A DNA stretch of 64,000 nt from Fibrobacteria bacterium (GCA_025360005.1 JANYDA010000027.1:1-64000), one strand, 5' to 3'. Positions 45,883-54,973 are shown, counted from the first letter of the stretch. Notes: generated by a model not told the origin, from the sequence alone. Program-made: numbers and translations.

Positions 45883-46749
45883 CTATTGACCCAATTGCAG
45901 CCGATGGAAGCCGAGAACCTTGATGGATTCTAGTCCCTGCGACTTGGCCGTGGCGGCCAGCAATTTGTCAATCGTCAGCTTGCTGTCCTTGACGTAGACC
46001 TGGCTTACCAGGCAGTTCTCTTTGTAGAACTTCTGGATCTTGCCTTCCACGATCTTGTCGACGATGTCGCCGGTCTTGCCTTCTTTGAGGGTCAGCTCGC
46101 GACCGATTTCGCGTTCCTTCTCGATGATGGAAGCGGGAACATCCTTGGGTTCGATTGCGATGGGCATGGTCGCGGCGACCTGCATGGCAAGGTCCTTGGC
46201 CAGACCCGACAGCGCGGGTTTGTCCTTGGCTTCGCCCGCATAGCCGAGCTTGACGATGACGCCAATCTTTCCGCCTCCGTGGGAGTAAGTCTCGGCCAAT
46301 TCGTTGGCGCCTACCTTCTCGATGGTAAAGCGACGGATGGAGATCATCTCGCCGATCTTGGCGATGACGGCGGTATTCACTTCCCCGACGGTGGAGCCTT
46401 CCAGGGCCTGGCCTTTGAGGGCTTCCGGGTCCGTCGGCTTCTTGTCGAGGATGACTTTGGCTACCTTGGCGGTGAAGCCGTTGAAGTCGTCCGAAGCGGA
46501 TACGAAATCCGTTTCGCAGTTGATCTCTACGGCGCAGACGGCATCGGGACCGGAGGCGAGGATGACCTTGCCTTCCTTGGTCTCTTTGCCCACGCGCTTG
46601 GCGGCCACGGCTGCTCCCTGCTTGCGCAGGAATTCAATGGCCTTTTCCATGTCCCCGCCGGTCTCGGTGAGGGCTTTTTTGCACTGCAGGATGCCGAGAC
46701 CGGTTTTCTCCCGGAGCTCAGCCACCGTTTGCGCGGTGACTTCCGCCAT
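45883..46749 (-). CDS. tsf: Elongation factor Ts
   Basis: EF-Ts is the nucleotide-exchange factor of EF-Tu. The 288-residue protein opens with a UBA-like domain (ITAQTVAELREKTGLG-type, visible as VAELREKTGLGILQCKKAL), followed by the core with EINCETDFVSASDDF and IAKIGEMISIRRF. The EF-Tu contact TDFV is present. The ATG shares its A with the last base of the rpsB TAA, so the two are coupled. Confidence 0.97.
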   Translation of the reverse strand: MAEVTAQTVAELREKTGLGILQCKKALTETGGDMEKAIEFLRKQGAAVAAKRVGKETKEGKVILASGPDAVCAVEINCETDFVSASDDFNGFTAKVAKVILDKKPTDPEALKGQALEGSTVGEVNTAVIAKIGEMISIRRFTIEKVGANELAETYSHGGGKIGVIVKLGYAGEAKDKPALSGLAKDLAMQVAATMPIAIEPKDVPASIIEKEREIGRELTLKEGKTGDIVDKIVEGKIQKFYKENCLVSQVYVKDSKLTIDKLLAATAKSQGLESIKVLGFHRLQLGQ

Positions 46750-47495
46750 TACTCGGCCCCTTCCAACACTTCCGCCAAAGCGGGTGCGGGAGCGACCTGC
46801 ATATCAGAGACCTGGGGTCCGGAGGTGCCGACGATGGCGTCCGAGAACACGCGGGTCAGGAGACCGACGGACTTGATGGCGTCATCGTTGCCGGGAATCG
46901 GGAAAGCCACCTTGTCCGGATCGGAGTTGGTGTCCACGATGGCGAACACGGGAATGCGCAAGCGGTTGGCCTCGTGCACGGCGATTTCCTCATGCTCGGA
47001 ATCGACCACGAACAGGGCTCCGGGAAGGGTCTTCATATGGCGGATGCCGCTGAAGATGCCTTCCAGCTTGCCACGCTCTTTATTCAACGACAGGACTTCC
47101 TTCTTGGTGATTTCCTTGAAGAGGCCGTCGGTTTCCATCTTCTCGATCTCTTCGAGACGCTTGATGGATTTCTTGACGGTGGAGAAGTTGGTGAGCATGC
47201 CGCCGAGCCAACGCTCGGTCACGTAGAATTGGCCGCAGCGCACGGCTTCTTCTTTGAGGCATTCCTTGATCGTCTTCTTGGTGCCCACGAAGAGGATGGA
47301 CTTGCCGGAGTGGCGGATCTTCTTCACCGCATCGGTGGCCTTCTGGAGGCATTCCTGCGTCTTGGACAGGTCGATGACGTAGATCCCGTTCTTCTCGGTG
47401 AGAATGAACTTCTTCATCTTGGGATTCCACCGCTTGGTGAGATGCCCAAAATGGATTCCGGCTTCCAACATCTCTTTGATTTCGGGTACTGGCAT
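46749..47495 (-). CDS. rpsB: 30S ribosomal protein S2
   Basis: S2 is a late-assembling protein of the small subunit. The 248-residue protein has EAGIHFGHLTKRWNPKMK at the N-terminus, ILFVGTKKTIKECLKEEA, ERWLGGMLTNFSTVKKSI, and a C-terminal VFAIVDTNSDPDKVAFPIPG. The start is 35 bases after rpsI. Position between rpsI and tsf fits the common operon of the FCB group. Confidence 0.97.
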   Translation of the reverse strand: MPVPEIKEMLEAGIHFGHLTKRWNPKMKKFILTEKNGIYVIDLSKTQECLQKATDAVKKIRHSGKSILFVGTKKTIKECLKEEAVRCGQFYVTERWLGGMLTNFSTVKKSIKRLEEIEKMETDGLFKEITKKEVLSLNKERGKLEGIFSGIRHMKTLPGALFVVDSEHEEIAVHEANRLRIPVFAIVDTNSDPDKVAFPIPGNDDAIKSVGLLTRVFSDAIVGTSGPQVSDMQVAPAPALAEVLEGAE

Positions 47496-47530
47496 TCTGA
47501 TCCTCTATCCTTTTGACTCTAATAGCTCTG

Positions 47531-47926
47531 TTAGCGCTTGCTGAACTGGAAGCTGCGGCGTGCGCCGGACTTACCGTATTTCTTACGTTCCACGGCGCGC
47601 GAATCGCGCGTCATCAGTCCATGCTCGCGCATGGCGGCCCGGAACTCGGGCTTGAAGGCGACCAGGGCCCGGGCTATGCCCAGGCGGACGGCGCCGGCCG
47701 TTCCATTTACACCCCCGCCGTTGGAGGTGACGATCACATCCCACTGCTTGTTGAGGTTGAGAATGGTGAGGGGTTGCTCCACGATCATTTCGCGGATGGC
47801 GTTGGCGAAGAACTCGGTGAAGGTGCGGTCATTGATGGTCCGCTTGCCGGTTCCGGGCTTCAATATCACCCGCGCGATGGCGGTTTTCCGTCTGCCGGTT
47901 GCCCGGTAAGTATCCTGGGTAGCGAT
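47531..47926 (-). CDS. rpsI: 30S ribosomal protein S9, apparent ATC start codon
   Basis: S9 is the small-subunit protein whose C-terminal SxR tail touches the P-site tRNA, here ending RRSFQFSKR. The conserved N-terminus (YRATGRRKTAIARVILKPG) is fully encoded, but the frame has no ATG, GTG or TTG before Val in ARV. An in-frame TAA lies 15 bases before the preferred first codon. The frame between is CAG GAG GAT ATC ATC GCT ACC. A perfect AGGAGG (47932-47937) is 5 bases before the second ATC (47924-47926), giving 131 residues, the normal S9 length. Starting at GTG 47869 would remove the conserved first 19 residues. A non-canonical AUC start or a base error at this site are the two explanations. 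Confidence 0.9.
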   Translation of the reverse strand: MATQDTYRATGRRKTAIARVILKPGTGKRTINDRTFTEFFANAIREMIVEQPLTILNLNKQWDVIVTSNGGGVNGTAGAVRLGIARALVAFKPEFRAAMREHGLMTRDSRAVERKKYGKSGARRSFQFSKR

Positions 47927-47955
47927 GATATCCTCCTGTTAATTTCCGGCCGGCC

Positions 47956-48387
47956 CTACTTGAGGGACAGCACCTCGGGCTTTTGGGCCGCGTGGGGGTG
48001 GGTCTCGCCACCGTATACGTGAAGTTTCTTGCCCATGTGCTCGCCAAGGATGGTATGGGGCAGCATGCCCTTGATGGCATGGCGTACCGGATAACCGGGG
48101 CGCACGGCCTGGGCCTGGGCTACGGACAACTCACGCCATCCGCCCGGATGGGTGGAATGGTTGAAGTAGCGCATGGTCTCGCGCTTCTTGCCCGTGAGGG
48201 CGATCTTGTCCGCGTTGATGATGATGACATGGTCGCCTAGATCCTGATTGGGGGACCAAGCCGTCTTGTTCTTGCCCATGAGGAGCGCGGCGGCCTTGCT
48301 GGCCAAGCGACCGAGGACGACGTCGTTCGCGTCGATGATGAACCATTTGCTCGAAATGGTCTTGGGATTTACCGTAACCGTTTTCAT
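47956..48387 (-). CDS. rplM: 50S ribosomal protein L13
   Basis: L13 is an early-assembly protein of the large subunit. The 143-residue protein shows WFIIDANDVVLGRLASKAAA, NQDLGDHVIIINADKIALTG and RHAIKGMLPHTILGEHMGKK, which are diagnostic. It heads the operon with rpsI and leaves 29 bases before the rpsI start. The message should begin near 48417. No autoregulatory leader structure was seen in the 30-base leader. Confidence 0.97.
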   Translation of the reverse strand: MKTVTVNPKTISSKWFIIDANDVVLGRLASKAAALLMGKNKTAWSPNQDLGDHVIIINADKIALTGKKRETMRYFNHSTHPGGWRELSVAQAQAVRPGYPVRHAIKGMLPHTILGEHMGKKLHVYGGETHPHAAQKPEVLSLK

Positions 48388-48423
48388 TTCTGCCCTACTA
48401 CGTGAAAAAAAATTAGACAGGTT

Positions 48424-48452
48424 AAGTTAATAAAGACCCCCTATCCGGTCAA
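48424..48452 (-). promoter_or_regulatory. rplM: Predicted sigma-70 promoter of the rplM-rpsI-rpsB operon
   Basis: On the minus strand TTGACC (48447-48452) and TAACTT (48424-48429) lie 17 bases apart in an AT-rich stretch. Transcription would begin near 48417, about 30 bases upstream of the rplM start. It is the best promoter candidate in the 470-bp gap 48388-48857, which encodes no visible gene. Confidence 0.6.
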
Positions 48453-48482
48453 CTGAATCACCCATTTTCGACCCTTTACAAG

Positions 48483-48500
48483 AGCCTATAATTATAGGCT
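48483..48500. promoter_or_regulatory. Perfect 18-bp palindrome upstream of the ribosomal operon
   Basis: The word AGCCTATAATTATAGGCT is its own reverse complement over all 18 bases. It lies 31 bases upstream of the -35 of the rplM promoter and far from the divergent regulator gene start at 48858. It has the length and form of a homodimer binding site, but no family is suggested by the sequence. The rest of the gap (48501-48857) shows nothing further of note. Confidence 0.5.
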
Positions 48501-48857
48501 AAATGCCTATTTATCGCCATGCAAATGCCTTTGAGCCGCCGGGAACGCCTTATTCCAGGCGAATTTACGTTATCGTCCCCATTCCCGGATAAAATTCCTT
48601 CCGGAAACAGCTGCCTTATAGTGGCTTAGGCCATTGAGACATAGCCCGGAAAGCGCTTCTCCCGCTGCCTTTCCGCAGCGGATTCCGGGAAAATACCATG
48701 ATGCCTACTTGGGGCACGAGAGACGGTTTTGTTACTTAAGCGTCCGTCCACCTATGGGGCGCGAATAAATTCTGTCGGTGTAGACAAGTGGGAACCGGGA
48801 GAATGCGGGGCGGGGTACCTAGCCCGTATTCGGATAGAGGAGAAGGATTGAGGAATT

Positions 48858-49655
48858 GTGAGCGTACATAAAACGCCGGGAGCCTGGAATTCCGATGCGG
48901 TGGGCGTAAAGCCGGCTCTGCTGGAATTGTTTGAACATTTGCCGGACGTGTTCCTGTTCGCCAAGGACATGGACGGCCGCTTCACCATGGTGAACGAAAT
49001 CTTCATCGAGAAGTGCGGCATGAAAAAGGCCGACGATTTGTTGGGGCTCACCGACTACGATGTGTTCCCCCGCCATCTGGCGGAGAAGTACGTGCGCGAT
49101 GACGATCAGGTGAGAGCCTCCGGCGAACCCATCGTGAACATGATCGAATTGGTAATCCATATCGGCAAGGCCACCGACTGGTACTCCACAACCAAGGTTC
49201 CGGTGCGCAACGAGGCGGGCAAGATCATCGGCCTGGCCGGCATCACCCGCGATATCAAGAAGATGGAATCGGGCTCGCGCCATTTCACCGAGATGGGCGA
49301 TGTGTTCGACTATGTGATGGGACATTATCCGGAATCCATCGACATGGCCAAGCTCGCGTCCATCGTCTGCCTTTCCATCAGCCAATTCGAACGGCGCTTC
49401 AAGTCCCTATTCAAGATCTCGCCGCTCAAGTACATCACCATGGTGCGTATCCATGCGGCCTGCCAGGCCTTGGCGGAAAGCAGCGAACGCATTTCCGATA
49501 TCGCCCTCAACAACGGCTTCTACGACCTGAGCCATTTCAACCGCCAGTTCAAAGGGCAAATGAGCATGTCGCCTAGCGCCTACCGCAAGAAGTACGCGGG
49601 CGTTAAAGGCCCGCCGCTTCCGTGGCTGGCCTCGCCCGGGGAAAAAGGCGTTTAA
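48858..49655 (+). CDS. PAS-domain AraC-family transcription regulator
   Basis: The 265-residue protein starts at GTG 48858 (ribosome site GAGGAA). Residues 20-135 form a PAS sensor (LFEHLPDVFLFAKDMDGRFT, GLAGITRDIKKME). Residues 150-250 form an AraC double helix-turn-helix (MAKLASIVCLSISQFERRFK, SDIALNNGFYDLSHFNRQFK, SPSAYRKKY). Such a sensor-regulator fusion responds to a small ligand or redox state held by the PAS fold. It is divergent from the rplM operon and convergent with the GGGP synthase gene. No target gene can be named from the window. Confidence 0.92.
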   Translation: MSVHKTPGAWNSDAVGVKPALLELFEHLPDVFLFAKDMDGRFTMVNEIFIEKCGMKKADDLLGLTDYDVFPRHLAEKYVRDDDQVRASGEPIVNMIELVIHIGKATDWYSTTKVPVRNEAGKIIGLAGITRDIKKMESGSRHFTEMGDVFDYVMGHYPESIDMAKLASIVCLSISQFERRFKSLFKISPLKYITMVRIHAACQALAESSERISDIALNNGFYDLSHFNRQFKGQMSMSPSAYRKKYAGVKGPPLPWLASPGEKGV

Positions 49656-49686
49656 CCTCTCGCGTACAAGGTCAGGCCCGGCCGCT

Positions 49687-50439
49687 TCAGCCGTGCACGG
49701 CCGCGACGAAATCCTTGATCAGGGATTCATCCTTACTGGCCTCGAAGAGGTTGCCCACCACGATCGCATGCGCGCCGGCTTCGGAGCGTTCGCGCGCCTG
49801 TTCGGGAGTGCGGATGCCCCCGCCCACGATGACATGCAGTCCCACCGAGGCCCGTACCAGCTTGACCATGGGGGCGGGAACCGCGTTCAAGGCGCCGCTG
49901 CCGGCTTCCAGGTAGATCCAGCGCTGTCCCATCAATTCGGCGGCCATGGCATGCGCCGCGGCGATGGCGGGCTTATCGGCCGGGATTGGGCGCGTGTTGC
50001 TGATGTATTCCACCGCCGTGGTGCGGCCGGATTCGATCAGCATGTACGCGGTGGGGATGGCTTCCATGCGCAGGCTGCGCACCAGTACTGCGCCTTTCAC
50101 CTGCTCATCGATCAGGTATTGCGGATTGCGCCCGCTGATCAGGGTGGTGAAGAGGATGGCATCCGGGCCCGGGGTAACATGCGAGCAACCCCCCGGGAAC
50201 AGAATGATGGGAACCTGGATTTCCTTCTTGAGTCCGGCGGCGATTTTCTGGAAGCTGGGGTTGCCCACGAAGGACCCGCCCAACAGGAGCGCGTCCGCGC
50301 CGTGCTTGGCCGCGCGCAGGCCGGATTCGATGATGCCGTCGGGCGTGTCCGAGTCCGGATCGAGCAGGACGAAGAAGAGGGAGCGTACCTTCTCCAGGGA
50401 TTGGATCAGCCGGGTTTCAATCGATCCAACGGCCATCAT
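49687..50439 (-). CDS. Geranylgeranylglyceryl phosphate synthase family protein
   Basis: The 250-residue TIM-barrel protein has the family motifs LFFVLLDPDSD, LFPGGCSHV, ISGRNPQYLI, RWIYLEAGSGA and IVGGGIRTPEQAR. In Archaea this enzyme (GGGPS) joins sn-glycerol-1-phosphate to a prenyl diphosphate, the first ether bond of archaeal lipids. Bacterial members include heptaprenylglyceryl phosphate synthase PcrB and FCB-group GGGPS proteins. No sn-glycerol-1-phosphate dehydrogenase or digeranylgeranyl transferase gene is nearby. Start is at either of two adjacent ATGs (50439, 50436) behind a G-rich stretch. Chain length of the substrate is unknown. Confidence 0.92.
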   Translation of the reverse strand: MMAVGSIETRLIQSLEKVRSLFFVLLDPDSDTPDGIIESGLRAAKHGADALLLGGSFVGNPSFQKIAAGLKKEIQVPIILFPGGCSHVTPGPDAILFTTLISGRNPQYLIDEQVKGAVLVRSLRMEAIPTAYMLIESGRTTAVEYISNTRPIPADKPAIAAAHAMAAELMGQRWIYLEAGSGALNAVPAPMVKLVRASVGLHVIVGGGIRTPEQARERSEAGAHAIVVGNLFEASKDESLIKDFVAAVHG

Positions 50440-50547
50440 CCCCCCAGGGCTTGCTGTAGAGCTCGTTAGCGCCTATCGGCTGGCTCCGGCCGGCTACGCG
50501 GGCCGGGGCCTGCGTCGGGCTCATTCGCGTTATTCTCCGCATAGCGC

Positions 50548-53325
50548 TCATTCGCCCTCCTTGGCCGCGGCCCGCTCGCTCGGCCTCGGGCCGACGCCGG
50601 TAGACTCTAAACAAGCTCTGAGGTATTTTTCGGCTTCCGCCAGCACCAGCGCTTCCTTGTCCGGAGACTTGGATCCGGCTTGGGCGCGATCGGGTTTGCC
50701 GCCCCCGCGCGCATCCGCGATGGGACCGATGGCTTTGATCAGATCGCCCGCCTTGACCTTGGCTTGCGCTTCTTTGCCCACGGCCGCGTAAATGGCGAGC
50801 GAGTCGCCGGAGACCTGGGTCAAGACCGCCACGCCGTTGCGCAATTGGCCCGCGATGCCGTCCACCAACAGGCCCACGGAATCCTTCGGGAAGGTTTTCT
50901 CATCCAATCGGGACACGATGACGGTGGCGCCGTTTACGGATTTGCCGCGCTCGGCGATAACGCCGGCGGCTTGCAATCGGGCTTGCGTTTGGCGCAGTTC
51001 CAGGACTTCTTTTTCCAGGGCCTTGATGCGGGCCGAGGCTTCCGCCGCCTTTTCCGCTTCCTGTCCCGGCTTGGCCTTGAACACCTTGGCTATATCCGCC
51101 AGGGCGTTGAAGTTGCGTTGCGCCATTTCCAATGCGCCCAATCCGGTCACGGCTTCGATGCGGCGCACGCCGGCGGCGATGGAGCTTTCCGAAATGATTT
51201 TCAGCGAGCCGATGTCGCCCGTTGCGGTGGCGTGGGTGCCGCCGCACAATTCCATGCTCACGGGCCCCATGGTGATGACGCGGACCTTATCGCCGTATTT
51301 CTCGCCGAACAGGGCCATGGCGCCCAGCTTCTTGGCCTCTTCGATGCCGTGGATGGCGTTGGAGATGGAATGGTTTTCCGCTATGCTGCGGTTGACGATC
51401 GCTTCCACGCGCCGGATTTCCTCCGCGGACATGGCCTGGAAATGGGTGAAGTCGAAGCGCAGGGATTCAGGCGCTACGCGCGACCCCTGCTGCTGCACAT
51501 GATTGCCGAGCACCTCGCGCAAGGCGGAATGCAGAAGATGCGTGGCGCTATGGTTGCGAACGGTCCGGAAACGGTTTTCCGCGTCCACCTCGGCCTTCAG
51601 GTTTTTCATGGTCTCCAGGCTCGGGACGCCGCCCAGCAAGTCGCATTTGTGCAACACCATATCGAACATCTTGACGGTGTCGAGCACGCGCAGTTGCACC
51701 AGGGGCGCTCCGGCGGGGCCGGGCTTGCCGGTGAGGGTGCCGGTGTCGCCCACCTGGCCGCCGGCTTCCGCGTAGAACGGGGTCTTGTCGAGCACCACCA
51801 GCACCTGGTCGCCCACCTCGCGAAAGCGGCGCACGTTCACATCCGCCACCAAGGTTGAATAGCCGATGAACTCCGTGTCCAGGGAAGGGGAAACGAGGGT
51901 CCAGCCTTCGTCGCTGGCGAAGCTGCCGTCGAACTTGGCGGCGCCGCGCGCGCGCTCCCGCTGTTCTTCCATGTACTTGGCATAACCGGCCTCGTCGATG
52001 GAAAGGCCCTGTTCTTCCGCCAGTACGCGCGTGAGATCGGTGGGAAAGCCGTAGGTATCGTAGAGCAGGAAAACTTCCGCGCCGCCTATTATGGCGGCGT
52101 TCTTGCTTTTGGTTTCCGCGGCCATCTTGGCGAAGCGGTCCAGGCCCTGATCCAAGGTGCGCATGAAGCGTTCTTCCTCGGCGCGGATCACCTGTTCGAT
52201 GTAGGGACGGCGCTGCGCCAGTTCCGGATAGGCCTCGCCCATGGTATCGGCCAAGGTCTCGACGAGTTTCCACAGGAAAGGTTCGCGCGTCCCTAAGTTG
52301 CGGGCGAAGCGGCTGCCGCGGCGCAGGATGCGGCGCAGCACGTAGCCGCGGCCCTCGTTGCCCGGCGTGGCGCCGTCCGCGATGGCGAAGGAGAGGGCGC
52401 GCACATGATCGGCCATGACGCGATGGGGCGTGCCTTCCGGGCCTTTGGAATAGGCTACCCCGGAGAGGTCCGCGATGCGGGTGATGATGGGCTGGAATAC
52501 GTCCGTCTCATAGTTGGAGCCGGAGCCCTGGATCACGGAGACGATACGTTCAAAGCCCATGCCCGTATCCACATTCTGGCTCTTGAGCGGTTTCAATTCC
52601 CCGCTGGAAAGGCGCTCCGACTGCATGAACACGTTGTTCCAGAGTTCGATATAGCGGGCGTTGGTTCCGTTCACGCCCGCAGCCGGGTCCGCAAAGGTGG
52701 CCGCCTGGGTGGCCATGTCGCCCATGTCGAAATGGATTTCCGAACAGGGGCCGCAGGGTCCCACGTCGCCCATTTCCCAGAAGTTGGATTTCTCGCCGAA
52801 GCGCATGATGCGTCCATGGGCGATATCGGTTTCGGTTTTCCACAGCGACTCGGCCTCATCGTCATCGCGGAACACGGTGACGAACAGGCGATCCTTGGGG
52901 AGCTTCCAGACTTCCGTCAGCAGCTCCCAGGACCATTTGATGGCTTCCTTCTTGTAATAGTCGCCGAAGGACCAGTTGCCCAGCATTTCAAAAAAGGTGT
53001 GGTGATAGGTGTCCCGGCCCACTTCGTCCAGGTCGTTGTGCTTGCCGGAAACGCGGATGCATTTCTGCGAATTGGCCACGCGTTTCCAGCCTTCGCGGTT
53101 GTCGCCCAAAAGCGCGGACTTGAATTGGTTCATGCCGGCGTTGGTGAAAAGCAAAGTGGGATCATCGTGCGGGACCACGGGAGCGGACGGTACGAATAGG
53201 TGGCCTTTGCCGGCGAAGAAATCGATGAAGCCTTGCCGGATTTGCTTGCCGGTCAGGAACGGGATTCCGAATCCGGCCGGAGGTACGGGCGTAACGGACT
53301 GCGAGGATGCTGTTGGTGTGCTCAT
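50548..53325 (-). CDS. alaS: Alanine--tRNA ligase
   Basis: AlaS charges tRNA-Ala. The 925-residue protein has the class II core (about 25-260: GKGHLFVPSAPVVPHDDPTL, RTCQ-type RVANSQKCIRVSGKHNDL, EMLGNWSFGDYYKKEA). The editing domain has RNHSATHLLHSAL and MELCGGTHATATGDIG, which supply the zinc ligands. A coiled region and the C-Ala domain follow. An N-terminal extension of about 20 Ser/Thr/Pro residues precedes the family start. It is upstream of the GGGPS gene by 108 bases that contain a GC-rich hairpin. No T-box or leader was seen. Confidence 0.97.
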   Translation of the reverse strand: MSTPTASSQSVTPVPPAGFGIPFLTGKQIRQGFIDFFAGKGHLFVPSAPVVPHDDPTLLFTNAGMNQFKSALLGDNREGWKRVANSQKCIRVSGKHNDLDEVGRDTYHHTFFEMLGNWSFGDYYKKEAIKWSWELLTEVWKLPKDRLFVTVFRDDDEAESLWKTETDIAHGRIMRFGEKSNFWEMGDVGPCGPCSEIHFDMGDMATQAATFADPAAGVNGTNARYIELWNNVFMQSERLSSGELKPLKSQNVDTGMGFERIVSVIQGSGSNYETDVFQPIITRIADLSGVAYSKGPEGTPHRVMADHVRALSFAIADGATPGNEGRGYVLRRILRRGSRFARNLGTREPFLWKLVETLADTMGEAYPELAQRRPYIEQVIRAEEERFMRTLDQGLDRFAKMAAETKSKNAAIIGGAEVFLLYDTYGFPTDLTRVLAEEQGLSIDEAGYAKYMEEQRERARGAAKFDGSFASDEGWTLVSPSLDTEFIGYSTLVADVNVRRFREVGDQVLVVLDKTPFYAEAGGQVGDTGTLTGKPGPAGAPLVQLRVLDTVKMFDMVLHKCDLLGGVPSLETMKNLKAEVDAENRFRTVRNHSATHLLHSALREVLGNHVQQQGSRVAPESLRFDFTHFQAMSAEEIRRVEAIVNRSIAENHSISNAIHGIEEAKKLGAMALFGEKYGDKVRVITMGPVSMELCGGTHATATGDIGSLKIISESSIAAGVRRIEAVTGLGALEMAQRNFNALADIAKVFKAKPGQEAEKAAEASARIKALEKEVLELRQTQARLQAAGVIAERGKSVNGATVIVSRLDEKTFPKDSVGLLVDGIAGQLRNGVAVLTQVSGDSLAIYAAVGKEAQAKVKAGDLIKAIGPIADARGGGKPDRAQAGSKSPDKEALVLAEAEKYLRACLESTGVGPRPSERAAAKEGE

Positions 53326-53586
53326 GCTATGGCGAACTCTTTTTCCCTATAATCCCAAAATACCGGAAAAGGGAGTACGGAACCCGCCGCGATCCGGAAG
53401 TAACGGATGCATAGGCACCCGGGTGGGGTGAATTTAATTAAAAAACCCGCCGCGCACCCAGGGGAGGCCAAAGCCTAGGCGTTCATCCTCGATCCGCTGA
53501 AATACGCGAGTCGAAATGGTTCGCAAACGCGGAGGCAACCGCTGCGGGAGCTGGGGCGGCCCCGTCAATGAAGGCCCGCAACCCGG

Positions 53587-54693
53587 TTAATCTCCCGCGC
53601 CGGGAACCAGGCTTAAGGGATGCTCCCAGGCTCCGGGCCAACCATCGCCATAGAGGCTGCGGGCGATGGCGCCGGCCGGGAATTCCCGCTCCCGGCGCCC
53701 ATGCCATTCCGGATCCGCGGGCACATGCGCGGGATCCGCGGGCCATGGCCGAATGGTCCCCAGGGGTAACACAGCAGTTAACTTACCGGTGTCCATCCCA
53801 ACGTGGCCGGCGCGTGGCGGCATGGGTCCGGCGGCCGCGCGCGGGCATCCCATCAGAAGTTCCGGCGGGTAATTGCCCAAGCGGTTGATCGCCTGCGCTA
53901 TCTGGAACAGGCTCAAAGGCCTGGGCCCCCCGACATGCCAGCGGCCAGGCGCCCCGTTGCCGCAGAAATGCGCCAGTACCCGGTTGAGATCCTGCACGTA
54001 GAGATTGCTTCTTACCTCGTCGAAATACAAGGTGGCGGGTTTGCCTTTACGGAAGCGCGATTCGATCCAATCGATGGCGCCGGCGTGCCCGTTGAGTGAG
54101 GGCCCCATGGGCAAGGCGATGCGCAGGATGGCGGCTTCCGGATAACCTTGGCTAATGACGCGCTCGGCCTCCGCCATCATTTTCCCGTATACGGTCACGG
54201 GGGAAACCGGGGACTCTTCATCGTATCCGCCCAAGCATTCGCTCCCGCCGCGCAGGTAGGGGTTCCCATCGAAAACCAGATCCGTGGAAAGCCGGATCAA
54301 ACGCGCTCCCCGGCGCCGGCACTCATTCATGGCGTGGCGGCCGATGTCCACGTTCAGGCGCCTGGCCAGGGCGGGATCGAATTCGCACGATTTGAGCGCG
54401 CACCAGCCGGAGGCGTCGATTACGGTCCGGAAGCCGTGGACATCGAAAAGCGCCGCCAATTGCTTTGGGTCCTCGGGGTCCGCGGATAAAATACCCGGCC
54501 CATAGGGCGAACCCGGGACGGATAGTTCCGGTGCGTTGGGAGGAGCCGCGCCGAAGACGAGGCCAGGGAAGAGGGCCCGAAAGTAAAAGAAGGCGTTGAA
54601 TCCGGGCACTCCGGGCAACCCCAGGACCAAAATGGGGGTCCTGGCGGTATATTCGCCTATAGTAGCAGGGCGCGAGGCGGCGCTTTGGTCCAT
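53587..54693 (-). CDS. RmlD-like NAD(P)-dependent sugar-nucleotide reductase (SDR)
   Basis: From ATG 54693 the product is 368 residues. It has a Rossmann-type start (ILVLGLPGVPGFNAFF), the RmlD-like RLIRLSTDLVFDGNPY, the YxxxK pair in VTVYGKMMAE and ILRIALPMGPS, so it belongs to the extended SDR group that contains dTDP-4-dehydrorhamnose reductase. The glycine motif is looser than usual (GLPGVPG). No rhamnose-pathway genes are near, so another sugar or a redox function is possible. Upstream in-frame sequence to 54771 lacks similarity. The 261-bp gap downstream to alaS shows no gene. Confidence 0.82.
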   Translation of the reverse strand: MDQSAASRPATIGEYTARTPILVLGLPGVPGFNAFFYFRALFPGLVFGAAPPNAPELSVPGSPYGPGILSADPEDPKQLAALFDVHGFRTVIDASGWCALKSCEFDPALARRLNVDIGRHAMNECRRRGARLIRLSTDLVFDGNPYLRGGSECLGGYDEESPVSPVTVYGKMMAEAERVISQGYPEAAILRIALPMGPSLNGHAGAIDWIESRFRKGKPATLYFDEVRSNLYVQDLNRVLAHFCGNGAPGRWHVGGPRPLSLFQIAQAINRLGNYPPELLMGCPRAAAGPMPPRAGHVGMDTGKLTAVLPLGTIRPWPADPAHVPADPEWHGRREREFPAGAIARSLYGDGWPGAWEHPLSLVPGAGD

Positions 54694-54973
54694 CCCCGGA
54701 CAACCTAGTCGATAATGTTCGGATGGTCCAAAGGATTTAACCTCAAATAGCCAGAAAAATCCAAGTTGCACCCGGCTTTGAGGGAATTGGATAATGGTTC
54801 AGACGAAGAGTTTCAAACATTCATGGCCGCCAGGGGGTATCGGATTGCCGACGCAGGATGCGTGTGCGAATTCGGTGCGCGAGACTTCGCTCCTACCGTT
54901 TCCTCTCTATCCCGCCCTACGGGATGAAAGCGGAGATGGGTATTATTCTCCTAGAGTTCCCCCGGAGTGCTAT

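Noticed and set aside
47531-47869. rpsI starting at GTG 47869
   Set aside because: This would remove the first 19 residues, including the conserved TGRRK segment that is encoded in frame and preceded by AGGAGG.
50440-50547. GC-rich hairpin between the GGGPS and alaS genes
   Set aside because: The arms (GGCTCCGGCC against GGCCGGGGCC) are imperfect and no T-tract follows on the minus strand, so I could not call a terminator or repeat family.
53326-53586. Possible terminator (CCGCGCACCCAGG near an A-tract) between the reductase gene and alaS
   Set aside because: On the transcribed strand there is a T-run after a GC stretch, but no convincing stem could be drawn.
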